From: an uncultured Christensenella sp.
Lineage (GTDB): Bacteria > Bacillota > Clostridia > Christensenellales > UBA1242
Assembly (NCBI GenBank): GCA_949292875.1
Contig: CASFBJ010000001.1
Coordinates: forward strand, 1 to 41,202
Length of the DNA stretch: 41,202 nt
Direction: 5' to 3'
Part shown: one piece after another, positions 6,897 through 14,880 of the stretch
Layout: each line of letters opens with the position of its first letter
How positions within the stretch are numbered: position 1 is the first letter of the stretch
Program-made: the position numbers and the translations under genes
The notes under the pieces: generated by a model
What the model saw: the letters and a program-made list of their open reading frames with translations, nothing else
Told to the model about the DNA's origin: nothing
The model's database searches: none

Positions 6897-8030
6897 GTGA
6901 TGTTTAATAAAAATACTGTGGTTCTAGACTTCGGCTCACAAAATCTTACAGTTTTAGTTGGCAAAAATGGTAGAAATGGCTTAAATTTAGTAGGTAGCGG
7001 TGAAGTTGAATATGGCGGGTTTATAGATGGCGAATTTTTAGAACTTGATAAATTAGGAAATGCTTTGAAACAAGTATTATCAATAGCAGAAAAAAATGCT
7101 AGAATGGGAATTAAAGAAGTGTATGTAGGTGTACCTTCTGCGTTTTGTACAGTAAGAGTTAAAAATGTAAATCAAAACTTTTCAAAAAAGGTTAGAATAA
7201 CTGAAAGAGTTTTAGATGAGTTGTATTTTATAGGAGATGATTTTTCTAAGTTTCCAACTCATGAAGTTATTTCTATAAATCTAGTTGATGCGCAATTAGA
7301 TGATGGAGAGATTTATGATGATATAATAGGAAAAAGTACTTCAATACTAAATGCAAAATTAACTTATGTTTTGTGTGAAAAAAAGTTTATTGATATAGTT
7401 GAAAATTTACTAAAAATGCTTGGTGTGAGAGTTAACGCGTTTATATTAAATAGTCTAGCACAGGCAAAATACTTGCTTATGGACAAAGATGTTGATAGTG
7501 CAGTGATAATAGATGTGGGACACATAACTAGTAGTGTAAGTTATATAGAAAAAACTTCACTTGTTGCGATGCATGAATTTTCTTTAGGTGGCGGATTTAT
7601 AACTTCTGATTTAATGGAACATTTACACATTTCTTACGAAACTGCAGATAACTTAAAAAAGAAAGTGGTGTTGTCGTTTTCTCCACAAAATTCTGATGTT
7701 TATGAAGTAAAAAATAAGAACGAAGTTATAGAAGTGTCTGCGCTTACAGCAAATGCAATAGTAAAAGAAAGAATAATAAAGATTTTTAAAGCAATAAACA
7801 AAAGCCTACAACTAAATTCTAAGTTCTTAAATCAAAATACAAAATTTTATATGTGCGGAGGCGGTTTATCTTATATTAAAGGAGCAAGGGATATATTGTC
7901 TAATGCAATTAGTACTAATGTAGAGTTGTTAGTTCCGAACATACCACAACTTGAAAAACCGCATTATACTTCAGTTTTAAGTTTATTATTTGTTGCTTGC
8001 GAGCATGAAAATATAGGAATAAGATTATAA
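6897..8030 (+). CDS. ftsA: cell division protein FtsA, short form
   Basis: 377 residues, an actin/Hsp70-like ATPase that normally tethers FtsZ to the membrane. Visible are the phosphate-1 motif '[12 protein letters not shown]', a 1C-like domain around residues 85-165, phosphate-2 '[14 protein letters not shown]' (about 202-215), an 'SLGGG' segment and a late '[13 protein letters not shown]' adenosine motif. The protein ends at '[10 protein letters not shown]', soon after subdomain IIA/IIB. No linker or C-terminal amphipathic membrane-targeting helix can be seen, although FtsA is usually about 410-440 residues. The start is GTG (6897) or ATG (6900). A GAGGAG site at 6883-6888 gives spacings of 8 and 11, so GTG is slightly favoured. 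ftsZ starts 13 bases downstream. Confidence 0.88.
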   Translation: MMFNKNTVVLDFGSQNLTVLVGKNGRNGLNLVGSGEVEYGGFIDGEFLELDKLGNALKQVLSIAEKNARMGIKEVYVGVPSAFCTVRVKNVNQNFSKKVRITERVLDELYFIGDDFSKFPTHEVISINLVDAQLDDGEIYDDIIGKSTSILNAKLTYVLCEKKFIDIVENLLKMLGVRVNAFILNSLAQAKYLLMDKDVDSAVIIDVGHITSSVSYIEKTSLVAMHEFSLGGGFITSDLMEHLHISYETADNLKKKVVLSFSPQNSDVYEVKNKNEVIEVSALTANAIVKERIIKIFKAINKSLQLNSKFLNQNTKFYMCGGGLSYIKGARDILSNAISTNVELLVPNIPQLEKPHYTSVLSLLFVACEHENIGIRL

Positions 8031-8043
8031 AGGAGATAAAATT

Positions 8044-9222
8044 ATGGAAGACATGACATTTGATGTTCCACCAATCGTTAAAATAAAGGTTGTTGGAGTA
8101 GGTGGAGGTGGAAACAATTCTGTTAACCGTATGATTGCTGCAGGTATTAAAAGTGCACAATTTATATCTTTGAATACTGATAAACAAGCATTATTGGTGA
8201 ATAAGGCAGAAACTAGAATTGTAATAGGAGAAAAGCTTACTCGTGGATTAGGAGCTGGTTCTAACCCTGAAATAGGAAGAAAAGCAGCAGAAGAAAGTAG
8301 ACAAGCTATTTTGGATCAAATTAAAGATGCAGACTTATTGTTTATAACTGCAGGTATGGGAGGTGGTACAGGTACAGGCGCTGCTCCTGTAGTTGCTCAA
8401 ATAGCAAAAGAGTTAGGTATATTAACTATTGCAGTTGTTACAACACCATTTTTATTTGAAAATAGAGTAAAAATAAAAAACGCTGAAGCAGGTATAGAAA
8501 ATTTGAAAAAATTTGTAGATGCTTTAGTTGTTATATCAAATGAAAAATTAAGAACTATTTCTCCAAAAGGTACACCTATTACAGAATCTTTAAGAGAAGC
8601 TGACGATGTGCTTAGACAAGGTATACAAGGCATAAGTGACCTTATAGTAAACCCAAGTTTAATCAATCTAGACTTTGCAGATGTTTCTACAATCATGAGA
8701 AATAAAGGAATGGCACATATGGGTATAGGATATGCGAAAGGAGAAAATAAGACAATAGAAGCTGTTAAAAGAGCTGTAAGTTCTCCTATACTTGAAACAA
8801 CCATTGAAGGAGCAACAGGTGTACTATTAAATGTAAAGGGCGGAGTGGATTTGCCTATTGATGAAGTTTATGAAGCAGCAGCTCTTGTGCAACAAGTTGT
8901 AGACCCAAATTGTAATATTATTTTTGGTGCAACAATAGATAGTAATTTGCATGAAGAAGTAGAAATAACTATTATTGCAACAGGTTTTGATATGCATGAA
9001 AATAGTGAAGAAGATACAGAAAAAGAAAGTCTAAAAGAGAAAATAACTAATTTTAATCCTTTTTCTTCACAACAAAATGAATCTACTTTTGATAATGAGA
9101 ATGAAGAAGTAAATAATGAAGATATTGAAGAAGATGATGAAATCTTATCTTCAAGATTGTCTACAGATGATGATGACGATAATATTCCGCCTTTTTTGCG
9201 TAAAATAAGAGGAGATAGGTAG
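8044..9222 (+). CDS. ftsZ: cell division protein FtsZ
   Basis: 392 residues. This tubulin-like GTPase polymerises into the division ring. The nucleotide-binding signature 'GGGTGTG' is at 106-112, 'NTDKQAL' near 44-50, and the catalytic T7 region 'NLDFADV' is at about 216-222. A disordered, very acidic linker of about 50 residues (330 onward) leads to the conserved C-terminal tail 'IPPFLRKIR', which binds FtsA, SepF or other partners. An AAAGGAG site precedes the start. The last codons overlap the ribosome-binding site of the next gene. Confidence 0.98.
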   Translation: MEDMTFDVPPIVKIKVVGVGGGGNNSVNRMIAAGIKSAQFISLNTDKQALLVNKAETRIVIGEKLTRGLGAGSNPEIGRKAAEESRQAILDQIKDADLLFITAGMGGGTGTGAAPVVAQIAKELGILTIAVVTTPFLFENRVKIKNAEAGIENLKKFVDALVVISNEKLRTISPKGTPITESLREADDVLRQGIQGISDLIVNPSLINLDFADVSTIMRNKGMAHMGIGYAKGENKTIEAVKRAVSSPILETTIEGATGVLLNVKGGVDLPIDEVYEAAALVQQVVDPNCNIIFGATIDSNLHEEVEITIIATGFDMHENSEEDTEKESLKEKITNFNPFSSQQNESTFDNENEEVNNEDIEEDDEILSSRLSTDDDDDNIPPFLRKIRGDR

Positions 9223-9223
9223 T

Positions 9224-9907
9224 TTGGTTCAAGTATTATATGAAGACAATCACATTTTAGTTGTTTCTAAGCCTCAAAATGTGCCTACTCAAGAAGATGA
9301 AACTAAAGACTTAGATTTACTTAATATGTGTAAAGAATATATAAAAGAAAAATACAATAAGCAAGGAAATGTGTATCTTGGCATGGTTCATAGGTTGGAT
9401 AGACCTACAGGTGGAATAGTTGTTTTTGCAAGAACATCAAAATCTGCTAGTAGGTTATCTAAACAAATTCAAGATGGTATTTTTAATAAAAATTATTTAG
9501 CAATAGTTGAAGGTACTCCAAGGGAAAAAATAGCTCATCTTACAAATTATTTAAAAAAAGATGAAAAACTTAATAAAGTTTATGTCTGTCCATTTTTAGA
9601 AAATGATGCAAAAAAAGCGGAATTAGAGTATAAACTTTTAGATTCTAGTCATGATTTGTCATTGCTAAATATAAATCTTTTTACAGGTAGAAGCCATCAA
9701 ATTAGGGTACAATTAAGTACAATAGGTTGCCCTATAGTATCCGATACAAAATATGGTGCAAAGAAAAAAATAACCAATAAATTAAGTTTATGGGCATATA
9801 AACTTACATTTGAACATCCAACTAAAAAAGAGAAGATGACTTTTGTAGATTATCCTCCTATCGATCAAGTTCCATGGAGTTATTTTAACTTAAAGAATAA
9901 ACTTTAA
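9224..9907 (+). CDS. RluA-family pseudouridine synthase
   Basis: 227 residues. It isomerises uridine to pseudouridine in RNA (rRNA or tRNA, exact target unknown). The family signature is 'HRLDRPTGG' with catalytic Asp59. 'LFTGRSHQIRVQL' near 165 and 'LWAYKLTFEHP' near 190 are also typical. There is no S4 domain, so it is an RluA/RluC-like catalytic core only. The start is a TTG one base after the ftsZ stop. The GGAG site that serves it lies within the last ftsZ codons (9211-9214) with a 9-base gap, so translation is probably coupled to ftsZ. Confidence 0.9.
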   Translation: MVQVLYEDNHILVVSKPQNVPTQEDETKDLDLLNMCKEYIKEKYNKQGNVYLGMVHRLDRPTGGIVVFARTSKSASRLSKQIQDGIFNKNYLAIVEGTPREKIAHLTNYLKKDEKLNKVYVCPFLENDAKKAELEYKLLDSSHDLSLLNINLFTGRSHQIRVQLSTIGCPIVSDTKYGAKKKITNKLSLWAYKLTFEHPTKKEKMTFVDYPPIDQVPWSYFNLKNKL

Positions 9908-9920
9908 AGGAGTATGGTTT

Positions 9921-10565
9921 ATGGAAAAATCTAAAAATAGCATTTATGTATATAGTAGGGAAACAGTAGAATTAAAGCCTGATATTATTAAACTTTATGT
10001 TTTATTAAAGGGAGATAACGACAACTATGAACAGTCTTTAGATGAGTTAAATCGTGAGTCTACAAAACTTAAAGAAATTTTGCTAAATGCAGATGTTGAT
10101 GAAAATAAAATATTACTTAATGATATAGAGTTTCTTTTAACTAATGATTATAACGAAGGTAAAATAATTAAAACTCATTATACAACAATTCAAAAAATAA
10201 TTATAGAATTTGATTTTGAAATGAAAAAACTTGCTAAATGCTTACAAGATATATCTAAGTCTATAAATGCAAAAAGTTTAGAGGTTTGCTTTGAGGTAAA
10301 AGATAAAAAGGCGGGCTTTGATATGGCTCTTGCAAAAAGTATTCAATCTGGTAAACAGAGAGCTCAACTTATTGCAAAAGAAGCTGGTTTAGATTTGGGA
10401 AATATTATTAATATTAAAAGTCAAGATAATCCAGAAAATGTTAATGTTAGAAGGCTTATGAGAAGTGCTGATTATGCGGTAAAAATGAGTAATAGTATAG
10501 AAAATATGTCGGTAAGTAATATTCAAATATCTGTTGGTGTAGAAATGGAGTGGAGTATTAGATAA
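9921..10565 (+). CDS. SIMPL-domain (DUF541) protein, no signal peptide
   Basis: 214 residues. The pattern 'IYVYSRETVELKPDIIKLYVLLKG' at the N-terminus, an alternating beta/alpha body, 'KAGFDMALAKSIQSGKQRAQLIAKEAGLDLGNIINI' around 138-173 and a closing 'IQISVGVEMEWS' strand fit the SIMPL/DUF541 family. Most characterised relatives are secreted or periplasmic. Here the protein starts with a charged segment and has no hydrophobic leader, so it should be cytoplasmic. It is last in the ftsQAZ-rluA cluster with an AAAGGAG site, and a strong terminator follows. Its biochemical role is unknown. Confidence 0.8.
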   Translation: MEKSKNSIYVYSRETVELKPDIIKLYVLLKGDNDNYEQSLDELNRESTKLKEILLNADVDENKILLNDIEFLLTNDYNEGKIIKTHYTTIQKIIIEFDFEMKKLAKCLQDISKSINAKSLEVCFEVKDKKAGFDMALAKSIQSGKQRAQLIAKEAGLDLGNIINIKSQDNPENVNVRRLMRSADYAVKMSNSIENMSVSNIQISVGVEMEWSIR

Positions 10566-10606
10566 AATTAAAATTTTATAAATCGTGTTTTTGTATAAAT
10601 AAGATT

Positions 10607-10640
10607 AAAAAAAATCTAACTTTCGTTAGATTTTTTTTGT
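10607..10640. terminator. strong bidirectional rho-independent terminator
   Basis: A 14-bp stem (10607-10620 with 10625-10638) has the core ATCTAAC / GTTAGAT, a TTTC loop, and A/T runs on both sides. It terminates the SIMPL gene from the left and the tRNA-Arg transcript from the right. Confidence 0.9.
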
Positions 10641-10641
10641 T

Positions 10642-10718
10642 TGGTGCTTCTGTACGGACTCGAACCGTAAACACCCAGTTCCGAAGACTGGTGCTCTATC
10701 CAATTGAGCTACAGAAGC
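10642..10718 (-). tRNA. tRNA-Arg (anticodon UCG), CCA encoded
   Basis: The minus strand folds into a complete 77-nt cloverleaf: acceptor GCTTCTG/CAGAAGC, D stem GCTC/GAGC, anticodon stem CCAGT/ACTGG with loop CTTCGGA (anticodon TCG, read at 10684-10682), a five-base variable loop, T stem TACGG/CCGTA with loop TTCGAGT, discriminator A and encoded CCA. The anticodon reads CGA and, by wobble, other CGN codons. Most bacteria instead use an A34 (inosine) tRNA for this box. Confidence 0.95.
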
Positions 10719-10980
10719 AAATAAGTTTTCCATAAATTTGCAATGATTAAATATATGGATAACTATAAATATAGATTATAAAAACAAGTAATATTTTGTT
10801 TTAGGATATACGAGTATTTAATATTTGTAGTAAAAATAAAATGTAACTTAAAATATTTAAAATTATATATAATAATCAATGATTTAAGTATAAAAATATA
10901 AATTAATTTTAATTATTTAATACATACTAAAATTAAATACAAAAAGAATAATGAAAATTTAAGAAATCAACATGTAATGT
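10719..10980. other. AT-rich intergenic region with no gene recognised
   Basis: About 260 bases of extremely AT-rich sequence between the tRNA and the converging-side membrane protein gene. I see no convincing reading frame, hairpin terminator or RNA motif. The tRNA promoter must lie in its left part, but no clean -35/-10 pair stands out. Confidence 0.6.
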
Positions 10981-11781
10981 TTATACTAAATAGTGAATGC
11001 CAGACTCAAAAATTTCTAAACTTTTGAATCCTAACATCTCACATAATGGTTTATTTGTTTTCTCGGTTACATTATCTTCTTCGCTATTTTCATCTCTTAT
11101 CTCTTGTGCTTTAGTTTCAAATAATGCGTTAATTATGACTAACTTTAACTCTAATAAACTATTTTCTATTTGAATGGGAGATAAGTTTGGAAAATTTAAA
11201 ACTTTCATAAATGTATCTTTGCTCTCTTGTGTATTTATATTATATTCAAAAGCATGTTTGATATAAAATGAGTATATTTTAGCATTATCATCAGGCAAAA
11301 ATGTTGAATACTTATATATAGCGTTTATATTTAATATATCTTCGCTTATTGTCCAATATATTTCAATAATATTAAAACTTGTAGTGAAAGAGATTACTAT
11401 GTCTAATAAATAAGTTATTTCATTAAAATTAAGGTTTAAATCTTGAGTAGGCATATTAGTTGTAGAATTTATATTTACTGCATTTATTTCATTTGATAAT
11501 TTATGCAAGTTTGAATTATAGAATTTTAATTTAAGTAATTCCTCGTTTGTTTGTGATGCTGGACAAATTAAATCTAAATCATTTTCTGTTAAGTTCATGT
11601 ACTTGTATTCATTCATTAAATCTTCATAAGAAGTGGTGTCAAATTTTATTATGTAAATGCTCATATTTATTATTAGAATTATAAAAATAATTAAAAAAGG
11701 TAGGGCGTTTTTTCTACAACCGCTTTTTTTCTTTTCTTCTTGGAAAATGTCATATTTATTTTTTTTCTTAAAAATACCCAT
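10981..11781 (-). CDS. single-pass membrane protein of unknown function
   Basis: 266 residues. A short, strongly basic cytoplasmic N-terminus ('MGIFKKKNKYD', 'EEKKKSGCRK') is followed by one hydrophobic helix (about 27-46, 'ALPFLIIFIILIINMSIYII'). About 215 polar, Asn- and Thr-rich residues probably face outwards. An acidic 'RDENSEEDN' patch lies near the C-terminus. No catalytic motif or known domain is recognised. It has its own promoter (11799-11827) and a GAGGG site, and is divergent from obg. Confidence 0.65.
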   Translation of the reverse strand: MGIFKKKNKYDIFQEEKKKSGCRKNALPFLIIFIILIINMSIYIIKFDTTSYEDLMNEYKYMNLTENDLDLICPASQTNEELLKLKFYNSNLHKLSNEINAVNINSTTNMPTQDLNLNFNEITYLLDIVISFTTSFNIIEIYWTISEDILNINAIYKYSTFLPDDNAKIYSFYIKHAFEYNINTQESKDTFMKVLNFPNLSPIQIENSLLELKLVIINALFETKAQEIRDENSEEDNVTEKTNKPLCEMLGFKSLEIFESGIHYLV

Positions 11782-11798
11782 TATAACCCTCGATTATT

Positions 11799-11827
11799 AT
11801 TTTATCACAAAAAGTTTTAATCTACAA
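11799..11827 (-). promoter_or_regulatory. promoter for the single-pass membrane protein gene
   Basis: On the minus strand TTGTAG (11827-11822), a 17-base spacer and TAAAAT (11804-11799), preceded by TGA (extended -10). Confidence 0.6.
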
Positions 11828-11859
11828 GTAAAAGAAGTTATTTATTAGTTAAAAAATGC

Positions 11860-11887
11860 TTGTATTTTGCGCTATTTGTGTTATACT
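11860..11887 (+). promoter_or_regulatory. promoter for the obg-yhbY operon
   Basis: TTGTAT (11860-11865), a 16-base spacer and TATACT (11882-11887) with an upstream TGT (extended -10). It gives a leader of about 45 bases before the obg start codon. Confidence 0.6.
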
Positions 11888-11941
11888 TAGTTATTATTTT
11901 ATATTTTAAATATTCTTTTTGATGTATAAAAAGGAGTTTTT

Positions 11942-13216
11942 ATGTTTGTAGACTATGTAAATATTAAGATAAAAGCGGGAAATGGCGGAGACGGCTCTAC
12001 ACATTTTTTAAGGGATAAATTTCATATTTCAGGTGGCCCTGATGGTGGTAATGGCGGTAGAGGAGGAAATATCTACTTTATTGGAGATAAAAATCAATCT
12101 AATCTTGTCAATTTTTATTACAAAAGAAAGTATGTCGCTGAAAATGGTTTAAATGGTGGTGGAAACACTAGTAATGGCAAACAAGGAGAAGATGTATATA
12201 TTAAAGTGCCTATTGGAACTGTTGTTAGGGATAAAGTATCAAATAATGTCATTGCAGAGATTGTAGATACGCAAAATCCTGTACTCGTACTTAGAGGCGG
12301 AAAAGGTGGTAGGGGGAATGCTTTCTTTGCTACAAGCACTAGACAAACACCAAATTTTAGTGAAACAGGTGAAATAGTAAAAGAATATGATGTTATTTTA
12401 GAACTAAAAATAATAGCAGATGTAGGACTTGTAGGACTTCCAAATGTTGGTAAATCTACTATTCTTAGCACTGTTTCAAACGCAAGACCAAAAATAGCAA
12501 ATTATCATTTTACTACGCTTGAACCAAATCTAGGAGTAGTGCAATGTTATGGCAAAAGTTTTGTTGTTGCTGATATACCGGGATTAATTGAGGGAGCGAG
12601 TGAAGGCGCTGGATTAGGCCATGAATTTCTAAGACACATAGAAAGAACTAGAATGCTTGTTCATGTTGTAGATATATCTGGTATAGAAGGAACAAATCCT
12701 ATACAAGCATTTGAAACTATTAATAATGAACTTAAAATGTATAGTGAAATTTTAGCAAGTAAGCCAATGATAATTGCACTTAATAAAATTGATTTAATAA
12801 ATGATGAGAACAGACATTATTTGCAAGATTTCTATGCAAAATATGAAAAAGATTATAAGATAGTAGAGCTAAGTGCCACAACAAAAGAAGGTGTTGATGA
12901 TTTAATAAAGTTAATATATAGTGAATTAGAAAAATTACCTGCACCTGAGTATATATCTGGTAGTACGGGTGTTCTTTTAGACGCAAAAGATGATAAAATT
13001 ATAAAAATAACAATAGATGAAACAGGAGCTTTTGTAGTTGAGGGTGGAAAGATAGATAATTTAGTAAGAGGTATAGTATTAAACGATACGCAAAGTTTTG
13101 CCTATTTTCAAAAAAGATTAAAAAGTGATGGAATAATAGATGAAATGAAGAAAATGGGTCTTAAAGATGGAGATGAAGTAAAAATAAAAACTATATCATT
13201 TGTATATGTAGAATAG
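11942..13216 (+). CDS. obgE: Obg-family GTPase (ObgE/CgtA)
   Basis: 424 residues in the standard three-domain order. The Gly-rich Obg fold occupies about 1-157 ('KAGNGGDGS', 'GGPDGGNGGRGG'). The G domain has a P-loop 'GLPNVGKST' (165-173), a G3 'DIPGLIEGA' and 'NKIDLI'. An OCT domain occupies about 345-424. Obg is an essential GTPase linked to late 50S ribosome assembly and stress signalling. The ATG has an AAGGAG site 6 bases upstream. It is followed 10 bases later by the YhbY gene, another ribosome-associated protein. Confidence 0.97.
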   Translation: MFVDYVNIKIKAGNGGDGSTHFLRDKFHISGGPDGGNGGRGGNIYFIGDKNQSNLVNFYYKRKYVAENGLNGGGNTSNGKQGEDVYIKVPIGTVVRDKVSNNVIAEIVDTQNPVLVLRGGKGGRGNAFFATSTRQTPNFSETGEIVKEYDVILELKIIADVGLVGLPNVGKSTILSTVSNARPKIANYHFTTLEPNLGVVQCYGKSFVVADIPGLIEGASEGAGLGHEFLRHIERTRMLVHVVDISGIEGTNPIQAFETINNELKMYSEILASKPMIIALNKIDLINDENRHYLQDFYAKYEKDYKIVELSATTKEGVDDLIKLIYSELEKLPAPEYISGSTGVLLDAKDDKIIKITIDETGAFVVEGGKIDNLVRGIVLNDTQSFAYFQKRLKSDGIIDEMKKMGLKDGDEVKIKTISFVYVE

Positions 13217-13226
13217 GAGAAAAAAT

Positions 13227-13520
13227 ATGATAACAAGTAAACAAAGAGCAAAATTAAGAGGTATGGCTTCTACAGAAGAAGACGTTGCGATAGTAGGGAA
13301 AGAAGGTTTAACTAACATTGTAATAGATAGCATTAGAGAAGTACTTACTGCAAGAGAACTTATTAAAATAAAAGTTTTAAATACTTGTGAAGAGTCTCCA
13401 AGAGAAATAGCGGACAAATTAAGCGAGTATTTTAATGCAGAAGTAATTTCAGTGATAGGTTCAAAAGTGGTTTTGTATAAAAAGAGTAATAAAAAAGGAA
13501 TAAAACATATAGAAATATAA
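13227..13520 (+). CDS. yhbY: YhbY-type CRM-domain RNA-binding protein
   Basis: 97 residues consisting of one CRM domain: 'TSKQRAKLRGMAS', then 'VGKEGLTNIVIDSIREVLTARELIKIKVL' (about 25-53) and 'VISVIGSKVVLYKKS'. Homologues associate with pre-50S particles. The usual GxxG loop reads 'GKEG' here. It is co-transcribed with obg and ends in a terminator immediately after its stop codon. Confidence 0.9.
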   Translation: MITSKQRAKLRGMASTEEDVAIVGKEGLTNIVIDSIREVLTARELIKIKVLNTCEESPREIADKLSEYFNAEVISVIGSKVVLYKKSNKKGIKHIEI

Positions 13521-13546
13521 AAAAATCTCTTGCGAGATTTTTTTTA
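13519..13546 (+). terminator. rho-independent terminator of the obg-yhbY operon
   Basis: An 11-bp stem with core ATCTC / GAGAT and a TTGC loop, flanked by A and T runs. It begins inside the yhbY stop codon. Confidence 0.85.
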
Positions 13547-13565
13547 ATTTTACAAATTTAAATAA

Positions 13566-13787
13566 TTATATATTAAGTAATCGCCAAATTTTGCCGTTTA
13601 TTATCATTAGTATTAGGTCAATAATCCAAATTATAGTAAAACCTAAAAATAGTCTTATGATACCAGCAACAAGTTTTCCTTCACTTAATCTAGTTATGAC
13701 TCCGCATATCCATGCAGTGACAGGTATGATTGCAAGTATTATACTTACAATTCTATCTAAGCCAAAATAATCTTTTTTTAAAGCCAT
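13566..13787 (-). CDS. small two-helix membrane protein
   Basis: 73 residues with two hydrophobic segments (about 13-31 and 43-63) separated by a short polar loop 'TRLSEGKLVAGIIR', and a basic N-terminus. It resembles small Firmicutes membrane proteins of unknown role and, loosely, the TM2/Pmp3-like layout. No specific function can be given. It has a GGAGG site and its own promoter (13815-13843). Confidence 0.7.
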   Translation of the reverse strand: MALKKDYFGLDRIVSIILAIIPVTAWICGVITRLSEGKLVAGIIRLFLGFTIIWIIDLILMIINGKIWRLLNI

Positions 13788-13814
13788 ATAAAATCCTCCA
13801 TTATTATAATATTT

Positions 13815-13843
13815 ATACTAACATTATATTTGCTTAAAGTCAA
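13815..13843 (-). promoter_or_regulatory. promoter for the small membrane protein
   Basis: On the minus strand TTGACT (13843-13838), 17 bases, TAGTAT (13820-13815), ending about 27 bases before the start codon. Confidence 0.5.
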
Positions 13844-13864
13844 AATATTATTTTAGAAAAAGTA

Positions 13865-13898
13865 AAAAAAGAAGTTTTTTTGTAGAAACTTCTTTTTT
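13865..13898 (-). terminator. terminator of the methyltransferase-ATPase-pnuC operon
   Basis: A 13-bp stem with core GAAGTTT / AAACTTC, an 8-base loop and A/T arms, just past the pnuC stop codon on the minus strand. Confidence 0.8.
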
Positions 13899-13917
13899 AA
13901 TTACACTTTAATCTTTG

Positions 13918-14865
13918 TTATTTTTTTGAATCATTATTAGAATTTTCTTCTATTATTATTTCGTTATTTTCATCTTTATTATTAGCATTATCTACATTTT
14001 CTGCATTTACATTATCTTGTTCTTTCACTGCAAATTCATCATTGTTTTCTTTTTCTGTTTCATTTACTCCATTAATTGATTTACTCTTTAAGTCTTCATT
14101 TTCTTTATGTTTGATATATTTAGTCCATTTTACAAATCCATATACAGTATTTGTTAGGTAACCAGCAGTTAGAATAAGCATAATATACATTCCGCTAACT
14201 ATCCATAGATATGCTTCTAATATAGTAAACATAAACCATGCAATCCATTGTTCTCTTATTCTTAAAAGAATAAATACTCCATTTGCGATACCCATACCTG
14301 CAGCAATTGCATCAATAAAATAATTTGCATCTAAATGAGTAATATCTGAACCATCAAGCCATGCTTCAATGTTAGGGGAAATTAGAAATCCCCATAAACA
14401 AGCAAATCCTGCGATTGCGATTAAAATAAGAATGTCTTGCCACCAGTTAAGTTTTTTAACTTGAGTTAATTGTTTATTTTCGTTATCTTTAAATTCGTTC
14501 CATTTAATAAATGAAATTATATCAATAGGTATCCAGAATAATAGGGAAACGGTTGCACTTGCATAATAACCCAAAGAGAAGAATATTATACATTCTGTAA
14601 TTTCTATACCGATTATTGAAACTATAAAATTCCATTTACATTGTTTTGATAAAAGCAATTCGCATGTGCAACTTGCAATAATATCTACAAGGCATAGAAT
14701 GATTAAAAATACACCTAGATTGCCATCTTCAAGCATTTCATCTGGATAGAAAATAGTTAAGATTAATGATGCTGTAATAATAGACATAAACCATATTTTT
14801 TCATAAGTTGTAAAAAAATTCCAAAAGTTTTTAAGTTTAGTCTTTATTGTTGATTTTTTTTCCAT
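13918..14865 (-). CDS. pnuC: PnuC-like nicotinamide riboside/nucleoside transporter
   Basis: 315 residues. Several transmembrane helices span about residues 24-245. The PnuC core is visible as 'IPIDIISFIKWNEF' near 120 and 'REQWIAWFMFTILEAYLWI' near 200-220, with 'NTVYGFVKWTKY' near 240. PnuC takes up nicotinamide riboside for NAD synthesis by facilitated diffusion, usually trapped by NadR/NRK. The last 65 residues are a soluble Asn/Glu/Lys-rich tail not seen in typical PnuC (about 220-240 residues). It is the third gene of a minus-strand operon, 15 bases after the P-type ATPase. Substrate specificity (nicotinamide versus another vitamin nucleoside) is not certain. Confidence 0.82.
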   Translation of the reverse strand: MEKKSTIKTKLKNFWNFFTTYEKIWFMSIITASLILTIFYPDEMLEDGNLGVFLIILCLVDIIASCTCELLLSKQCKWNFIVSIIGIEITECIIFFSLGYYASATVSLLFWIPIDIISFIKWNEFKDNENKQLTQVKKLNWWQDILILIAIAGFACLWGFLISPNIEAWLDGSDITHLDANYFIDAIAAGMGIANGVFILLRIREQWIAWFMFTILEAYLWIVSGMYIMLILTAGYLTNTVYGFVKWTKYIKHKENEDLKSKSINGVNETEKENNDEFAVKEQDNVNAENVDNANNKDENNEIIIEENSNNDSKK

Positions 14866-14880
14866 TTTTAAAATTTCTCC

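Noticed and set aside
7915..8187. 90-codon minus-strand open frame across the ftsA-ftsZ junction
   Set aside because: It is antisense to two well-supported genes, without a start signal.
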